From Lutjanus erythropterus (lineage: Eukaryota > Chordata > Actinopteri > Lutjaniformes > Lutjanidae): 64,000 bases of DNA. Position numbers and translations under genes: made by a program. Below, one piece after another: positions 58,400 through 64,000 of this stretch. Positions within the stretch are counted from its first letter, which is position 1. Each line of letters starts with the position of its first letter. The stretch is taken from positions 3,219,590 through 3,283,589 of the forward strand of contig CM034608.1 of the NCBI GenBank assembly GCA_020091685.1, written 5' to 3'. The notes under the pieces are model-generated. The model saw nothing but the letters and a program-made list of their open reading frames with translations, was not told the DNA's origin and made no database searches.

Positions 58400-58559
58400 G
58401 CACTCATCATCTCTTCTTCCTCTTCTTCTCTTCATCTCTTCTTCTTGTCTTCGTCCTGTCTTCATCCTCCAGCCACAGACGTCAGTGGAACGTTTCAATC
58501 CCCTCTGATATTCAGGTTAATCTGATTATGAAGATTTCCTCTGAGACGCCTCTTCATCA
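58400..58559 (+). promoter_or_regulatory. Jun 5' untranslated sequence with a splice-acceptor-like start
   Basis: A strong acceptor-like string, gtttgttttttctgcag, ends at 58399. It is followed by CT-rich sequence and ACGTCA (58479-58484) before the ATG at 58560. It could be the 3' splice site of a 5'UTR intron; Jun genes in mammals lack introns, so this is unproven. Confidence 0.35.
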
Positions 58560-59597
58560 ATGACGGCCAAGATGGAGACTCCTTTCTACCACGACGACTC
58601 CCCCGCCGTCTCCGGCTTCAACCAGATCGCAGAGTACGACCGTTACCCGGGAAACAAGATGCTGATGAGTAAGAAGGCCATGTCAGTGGTGGGCAGTCAT
58701 CACTTTGGCGGTGCCGGTGGTCCAGCAGGAGGAAGGGGCGGGAACCCAAACAACCTAGGGCTCAGTGGCAACAGCTCTCTGATGACATCAGCAGCTTCCT
58801 CGGCAGACATGAACCTGCTGAAGCTGGCATCCCCCGACCTGGAGCACCTGATTATCCAGTCCAACCAGGGACTGGTCACCACCAGCCCCGTGTCCAACTC
58901 TGCCAACCCCTTCATCTACCGCAACCAGGCCACCAACGAGCAAGAAGGGTTTGCTGATGGCTTCGTCAAGGCACTAGCTGACCTTCACAAGCAGAACCAG
59001 TTGGTGGGAGGTGGCCCCATGTCCCCATCCTCGTCCTCTACTGTCTCCCTACAGACGTCCTACCAGAGGAACCTGATGTCCAGCGGAGACATGCCTGTCT
59101 ACACCAACCTCAGCAGCTACAACCCGGGCCAGATGGCGTACTCTGGAGCACAGATGGCGTATGGCAGCCATGGCCATGGTGGGAGTGGAGCTCCTCAGCA
59201 CCACGCCCGAGGCCTGGACACCCCTCAGACTGTCCCTGAGGTGCCTCACCCACCGGGCGACCCCACGTCCCCACCCTCCCTATCCCCGATCGACCTGGAG
59301 ACGCAGGAGCGGATCAAAGCGGAACGCAAGAAGCTCCGCAACCGCATCGCCGCATCCAAGTGCCGCAAGCGGAAGCTTGAGCGGATCTCACGGCTGGAAG
59401 AGAAGGTGAAGGTCCTGAAGAGCCAGAACTCGGACCTAGCCTCCACTGCTGCCATGCTGCGGGAGCAGGTCGCCCAGCTCAAACAGAAGGTCATGAGTCA
59501 TGTCACCAATGGTTGCCAGATCGCTGTCGGATCGACCTCCACCGCCAAGTCTGGAGGTGGAGGGGGAGGAGCGGGCAGCGAGGACTCCAGCTGCTGA
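58560..59597 (+). CDS. Jun-family AP-1 transcription factor, JunD/JunB-like, intronless
   Basis: A single 345-residue frame, as expected for the intronless jun genes. It encodes a nuclear bZIP protein that binds TGAC/GTCA sites as a Jun-Jun or Jun-Fos dimer. The N-terminus [14 protein letters not shown] mixes c-Jun and JunB forms. The transactivation core is [15 protein letters not shown] (86-100), then [22 protein letters not shown] (127-148). PVYTNLSSY is at 179-187. [17 protein letters not shown] leads into the basic region [12 protein letters not shown] (redox Cys 268). Zipper leucines are 279, 286, 293, 300 and 307. [12 protein letters not shown] and DLHKQNQL are JunD-like; FADGFVKAL and YTNLSSY are JunB-like. 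Absent or changed: the NLADP delta-type docking segment, the first LLTSPD phosphosite (here LMTSAA) and the KEEP lysine before PQTVPE. The tail ends [14 protein letters not shown]. No orthologue symbol is assigned. Confidence 0.95.
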   Translation: MTAKMETPFYHDDSPAVSGFNQIAEYDRYPGNKMLMSKKAMSVVGSHHFGGAGGPAGGRGGNPNNLGLSGNSSLMTSAASSADMNLLKLASPDLEHLIIQSNQGLVTTSPVSNSANPFIYRNQATNEQEGFADGFVKALADLHKQNQLVGGGPMSPSSSSTVSLQTSYQRNLMSSGDMPVYTNLSSYNPGQMAYSGAQMAYGSHGHGGSGAPQHHARGLDTPQTVPEVPHPPGDPTSPPSLSPIDLETQERIKAERKKLRNRIAASKCRKRKLERISRLEEKVKVLKSQNSDLASTAAMLREQVAQLKQKVMSHVTNGCQIAVGSTSTAKSGGGGGGAGSEDSSC

Positions 59598-59922
59598 GGA
59601 GGCAGGACATCAGGAGGACGAGGGTGAGAAAATAAGCCGAAAGGCCGATGGGTTACTTTACGATTTTGGCATTTTGCTCGCACTCTCGGTCAGAGCGGGC
59701 GGAGAGTGAGGTGTCAACGACGCCCGACAGGACGGATAGATGGTTAATGGGATTTCTGTAGCCCTGTGAACCACTGTCAGTCCTCCAGCCAGCTGAGAGG
59801 ACAGAGACGAGACAGGAGGGGAGACACATCCCTGACACGAGCAAAGTTCAAATTTGGACAATTTGAATTTTGACAGTTAACTTTGTAAAGAAGAGATGGT
59901 GACAGATTTCATTTGAAGAGAC

Positions 59923-59975
<53 letters not shown>

Positions 59976-61523
59976 CAGACACAACACACTCATTGGACAG
60001 ATGACATATATTTATGGACAGATTTCCAAGGTGGAAGGTGGAAATGATTTTTCTGAGATGATTTTTTTTTTTCATTTATAGTGTTGGAATAATTCATGAC
60101 ACATGTTAAAATGAACATTTTTATGGTGTGAAGTTTGTCTTTAACTATTTGAAACAGAAATGAGAAGATCACTCAGAAACAGTAAATAATGAGTACTGAA
60201 ATCACTAATGTAATTTATGTGGAAAAGAGTCAAGTAATCAGATTACTTTTAGCTAAAGAATTTTCTTGTCATAGTTCACAATAATCAGTGTTTTCAACCA
60301 TTTCAAAGAGACAATTTCACCCAGTTTCTTTCCAAATCCAGTGAACGCCTTGCTCAGAAGTGCAGATGCTGCAGTTTGTTTTGTGAGCTGACTACTGTAA
60401 TCTCATTACTTTTTCACTACCATCAATCCATATGTTAACACAGCTGAGGGAGCATCGCTTTAGAAGAAACATCTTCACTTTGACAACTCTATTTTTACAG
60501 TAACTTGTCATTGTAACTGTAATAGAGTGATAGGCCGATAGCACACTGGGAGGAAAAAAATTTGATTTCGATATATCAGCCGATATAAATTCTGTCTACA
60601 AAACTAAAAAAAATAAAAACAATCTGCATTATGTTCTGTAAAAAATGTTTTCTTTGCAGACACAAAGATGCTGATTTAAACTGATCTAGCTGTGATAGGA
60701 TAATATTGGGCCAATAATATGACCGCCCTATCTGTCTGGCTCTGCTGATTACTACCATTTTTACACATCTTACACTACAGCTCAGCTGTGGTTGGTTATA
60801 GTCCAGTGACTTCACATGTTTGAACTGTGTTTTCTGTCTCCTGCTGCTGGAAGTTGAAATCATTTTAAGTCTGATCAGGAAACAGAGTTTGACGTTCCAT
60901 CGCTCTGTTTTTCTGGTCCTCTGGTTTTTTCATTTGTCAGCTGGTGGAAACTTTTCACACGTTCTCTTGATCTTTTAGGAATCAGGACTGAGGGAAATTT
61001 TCATTTGAAGAGCTGCCAGCGAGGACGTCTGCATATGGTTTGAGTTATGAAACTGACGTGTGCAAAACTGACTCATATTTACTTTAATCCACATTAATGA
61101 GAGTTTTAATCTCTCTGGTTATTTTTTTACTTTTGAGTGATGGCATAAAATCCTGACGTGGGGAGAGAATTTTTTAAAAAATATTTAACTTGTGTTTGAC
61201 TGATTGTTGATATTCATGTTTTCTACAGCAGCAGAAATTTTACTGAATATAAATGAAGATGAAAAATGTCAGATGAAGTGTTTCATATCTTGTTTATTCA
61301 TAACATTGTGCAGATAAGATATGACTATTGAAGAATATTTATTATTTTGCTTATTGTAATGTTAATAATGTACCTGTTATTCCTTTACCTTTTACAGTAA
61401 AAAGTATCATTTCATATACGTCAGTGTTTCTTTTTTGTTTTTGTTCTTTTGCTGGTGTATATGGAAGCACATTTTAGATTATATTTAGAGAAAGCTGAAA
61501 TGTTAAGAATGATGGAAATAAAA
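59598..61523 (+). other. Probable Jun 3' untranslated region
   Basis: About 1.9 kb of AT-rich non-coding sequence ends in AATAAA at 61517-61522. It includes several ATTTA pentamers, as is usual for unstable immediate-early messages. It contains a (GT)24 run at 59925-59973 and a decayed 'ccgatatatcg' repeat scrap near 60530-60760. Confidence 0.5.
59925..59973 (+). repeat. (GT)24 microsatellite
   Basis: Uninterrupted GT run 330 bases after the Jun stop codon, inside the presumed 3'UTR. Confidence 0.96.
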
Positions 61524-61739
61524 AATATCTTGTGTATATACATATATATATGGATGTCATAATCTGACCTACCATTTTATCATTTTGACTTCAAAATGGA
61601 AAAACTTAATCTCGACTTTCCTAGCATTCTAAACATTTCACCTTGCTTTCCCCCCTGTGACAGTAATCCACAGGGTTCCACAGGTTCTGATGTACAGAAG
61701 TTGATTTTGTTTCTGCAAAAACGATCTCAGGGGAATATC

Positions 61740-63172
61740 ATGTGCGGGGTCCGGGGACCTTGAGGTTTTTTTCAGAGGACCTTGAAGAAGTTGTGGAGAT
61801 CTATGAGTGGTTCTTGAGGTCCCACTTAAGATAGCAGAGGACCCTGGTTTGTGGGGTTTTTGAAGGGGCCCCTATGATCAATGAAGGGTTCTTTGAGGTT
61901 CTTGATAAGGTTTTTGAAGACCTTGAGGAATGGTAGAGGCTGTAGAGGACCTTTAGGTTGTTCCAAGGGTCTATGCTCGAGTGTCTGGGATCCTTCAGGG
62001 GTGCCTGAGGTCCTTCAGGAGATTTCTGAGGTCTTTGATGGGGCTTCTTAGGTCTTTGAGGAGGTTTTAGAGATCTTTGATCCTGAGGTTACAGAGGTTA
62101 GAATGGGCCTTGGAGGTTTGGTAAAGTGCTTGAAGGAGGTTCCTGAGGTCTACGTTGGGGTGTCTGGGGTCCTTGAGGACATTTCTGAGCTCTTTGAAGC
62201 AGCTCATTACATCTTTGAGGAGGTTGCAGAGGTTCCTGAAGACGCTGAGGACCTTGTAGAGATCAAGATACAAGAGATAGCATAGGTCCTTTGAGAAAAT
62301 AGTAAAGTTCTTGGAGAAGATCTTTGAGAATATTCCTGGAGATTCCTTAAGGCAGCTGTAGAGGACCTTGAGGGGTTCCTTTGGTCCATGCTTCAGTGTC
62401 TGGGGTTTCTTGATGGGTACCTGAGGTCCTTAAGAACACATCTGAGGTCTCTGAAGGGGCTTCTTAGGTCTTTCAAAAAGTTGTATAGATTTTCGGGGGG
62501 GCCTGAAATCCTACAGAAGGTAGAAGAGGTCCTTGACGAGGTTAAAGAGGCCCTTGGGGTGTAACAGAGTTCTTGGATGGAGTTCCTGAGGTCCTGGAGA
62601 AGTCATTAGAGGACCTTGGGGGGTGTTCCAGAGGTCTATGGGCTCCTTGAGGAAATTTCTGGGCTCTTTGAGGTTCTTGAGGAGTTTTTTAGAGGTTCCT
62701 GCAGAGGTTCCTGAAGACCTTCATGACTTTGTATAGATCTTTGAGGGGATTTCTGAGATCCTGCAAAGGGTAGCAGAGGTCCTTGAGAAGGTTAAAGAAG
62801 GCTGTGAGGGTGTAGTAATGGTTCTAGAGAAGGCAGCTGAGGTCCTAGAGGAGACTGTTGTAGAAGGCCTGAAGGGGATTCCTGAGGTCAGTGCTGGGGT
62901 CCTTAACAGTCAGGAGTTTGCTGAGGTCTCTGAAGGGTCTCCTTGGGTTTTTAAGGTAGTTGCAGATGTTGCTAAAGAGGTTTTTGATGACCTTAAGGAG
63001 GTTGTAGAGATCTTTGAGGGGGTTCCCAAGGTCCATGCTGGGTTTTCTGGGGTCTTTAGGATACTTAAGAAGGTTGTAGAGGTTTCTGAAGACCCCGAGG
63101 AGCTGGTAGAGATCTTGAGGACCTCAAGGAAGTTGCAGAAGTCTCTGAGTGAGTTGACTGCTAAAGGAGACT
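61740..63172 (+). repeat. Long minisatellite, GAGGTCCTTGAGGA-type unit, open on both strands
   Basis: About 1.4 kb of degenerate units of 12-18 bp (gaggtccttgaggaggtt, gtagagatctttgagg). They are grouped in larger blocks marked by gtctatgctcgagtgtctgg (61969), gtctacgttggggtgtctgg (62148), gtccatgcttcagtgtctgg (about 62382) and gtccatgctgggttttctgg (63031). The period is mostly a multiple of three, so plus-strand frames read E/V/L-rich (for example KEVFDDLKEVVEIFEGVPK) and minus-strand frames L/N-rich. I see no splice-flanked exon or start context, and class it as a non-coding tandem repeat. Confidence 0.8.
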
Positions 63173-64000
63173 GAACTATGAGTGTTGTTGCCATGATTAC
63201 CTGCAGATTTATTTTAAACTCTATTATGTTCAAAGTGTCCATGAAAGATTTTAATGGACATGTGCTAGCCAATCAGAAAGCAGGGTGTTCTATTGCTGAA
63301 GTATAATGAAAACAAAATGTGTATTATTGTTCAGTAATTGCACATTCTGTCTTTTTTATTTTTACTTAACTCAAGCTATGTGTGTAATCACACCTTAGAT
63401 TTAGATGGTGAAAAAAAAACGACAGATCGGGCCTTTAATATCTCAGAACAGTGGTAAATCGACAAAATATGAAGTAAATGTGTTGTTGTTTCTGCAGTGC
63501 TGATTGATATTTTCACCAGTACTTTCACCAATAATCCCTTTCTTATTTTGGACTCTGTTTTGTACAGACTTTTCTGTCCAGTCAGCACGTCTGTATCATG
63601 TTACAGTTTGTAAACTGCAGCTGTCGGATAGAAAAACATATAACTGCAAAGAAATAAAATAATTCAGATCTTTTATGAGTGACAAAAATATTTCTAGTAA
63701 GTTCTGTTACTTTAATTAACTTTACATCAGAGTTTTAACTGGATATTAATACTATGAAAGTATGAAAAAACAGTTTCAGTTGCAGTTACGTGTTTTCTGT
63801 TTGACAAATAAGAGACTCTCAGAAATACTGTTAACAATTGTCGAGCAAATATTTATTTTTTTTAACTTGAATGAGGCTTTTGACGTCTCTTAATGATTCT
63901 ATTTTTGTACAAATGTATAAAAACTGTTGCTATTAATATTCCAGAAAAATGTATGTGTATAAGCTGTTTGATTTGCCCAGACACTTTGTCTCTATTTATT
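63173..64000. other. Intergenic sequence, nothing assigned
   Basis: AT-rich DNA to the window end with no recognised gene, RNA or transposon end. Confidence 0.4.

Noticed and set aside
58190-58525. 111-codon frame with poly-Thr/His upstream of Jun
   Set aside because: Produced by the (CA)34 run and CT-rich 5' sequence; no homology and overlaps the likely 5'UTR.
59049-59494. Minus- and plus-strand alternative frames inside Jun
   Set aside because: Shadow frames of a GC-rich coding exon.
62067-63272. L/N-rich and E/V-rich frames as a coiled-coil gene
   Set aside because: All arise from the minisatellite with a multiple-of-three period on both strands; no start context or exon borders.

Overview
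This 64 kb window reads as nuclear DNA of a ray-finned, probably percomorph, fish. It is AT-rich, with compact spliced genes on the plus strand. The non-coding DNA is packed with fish-type Tc1, pogo and hAT-like miniature transposons, LINE and GIY-YIG retroelement remnants, and long CA/GT microsatellites. I recognise three host genes, all on the plus strand.

Region 1 (1-14.2 kb) is the 3' three quarters of crat (carnitine O-acetyltransferase): ten coding exons, an intact active-site histidine and a C-terminal AKL peroxisome signal. The 5' exons lie upstream of the window. Its introns hold three copies of one small repeat, two Tc1 elements plus the end of a third, a pogo-type miniature element and a hAT-like miniature element.

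Region 2 (14.2-22.8 kb) is intergenic. It contains several miniature elements, a three-unit ~300 bp tandem repeat, and a diverged ~60 bp tandem array split by a 749 bp inverted-repeat element. Region 3 (22.8-38.7 kb) is a complete gp130-family class I cytokine receptor of OSMR/LIFR type. It has 17 coding exons for 887 residues, with an Ig domain, a WSDWS motif, a transmembrane helix, Box 1 and three YxxQ STAT-docking motifs. Its introns carry several copies of a repeat with a TTTTGTCTTGTTACGTC-like tract and a LINE reverse-transcriptase fragment that ends just before a splice acceptor.

Region 4 (38.7-50.8 kb) is repeat-rich intergenic DNA: a GIY-YIG retroelement fossil, nested miniature elements, a large dispersed repeat and minisatellites. 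Region 5 (50.8-61.5 kb) ends in an intronless Jun-family AP-1 gene (345 residues). A GC-richer, promoter-like stretch with two AP-1 sites lies 7.5 kb upstream and could be its distant first exon. Region 6 (61.7-64 kb) is a ~1.4 kb minisatellite whose unit reads open on both strands, followed by unassigned sequence.

The genes do not form a functional unit. The receptor (JAK/STAT input) and Jun (nuclear effector) act in connected signalling, but their adjacency more likely reflects the ancient chromosome arrangement.
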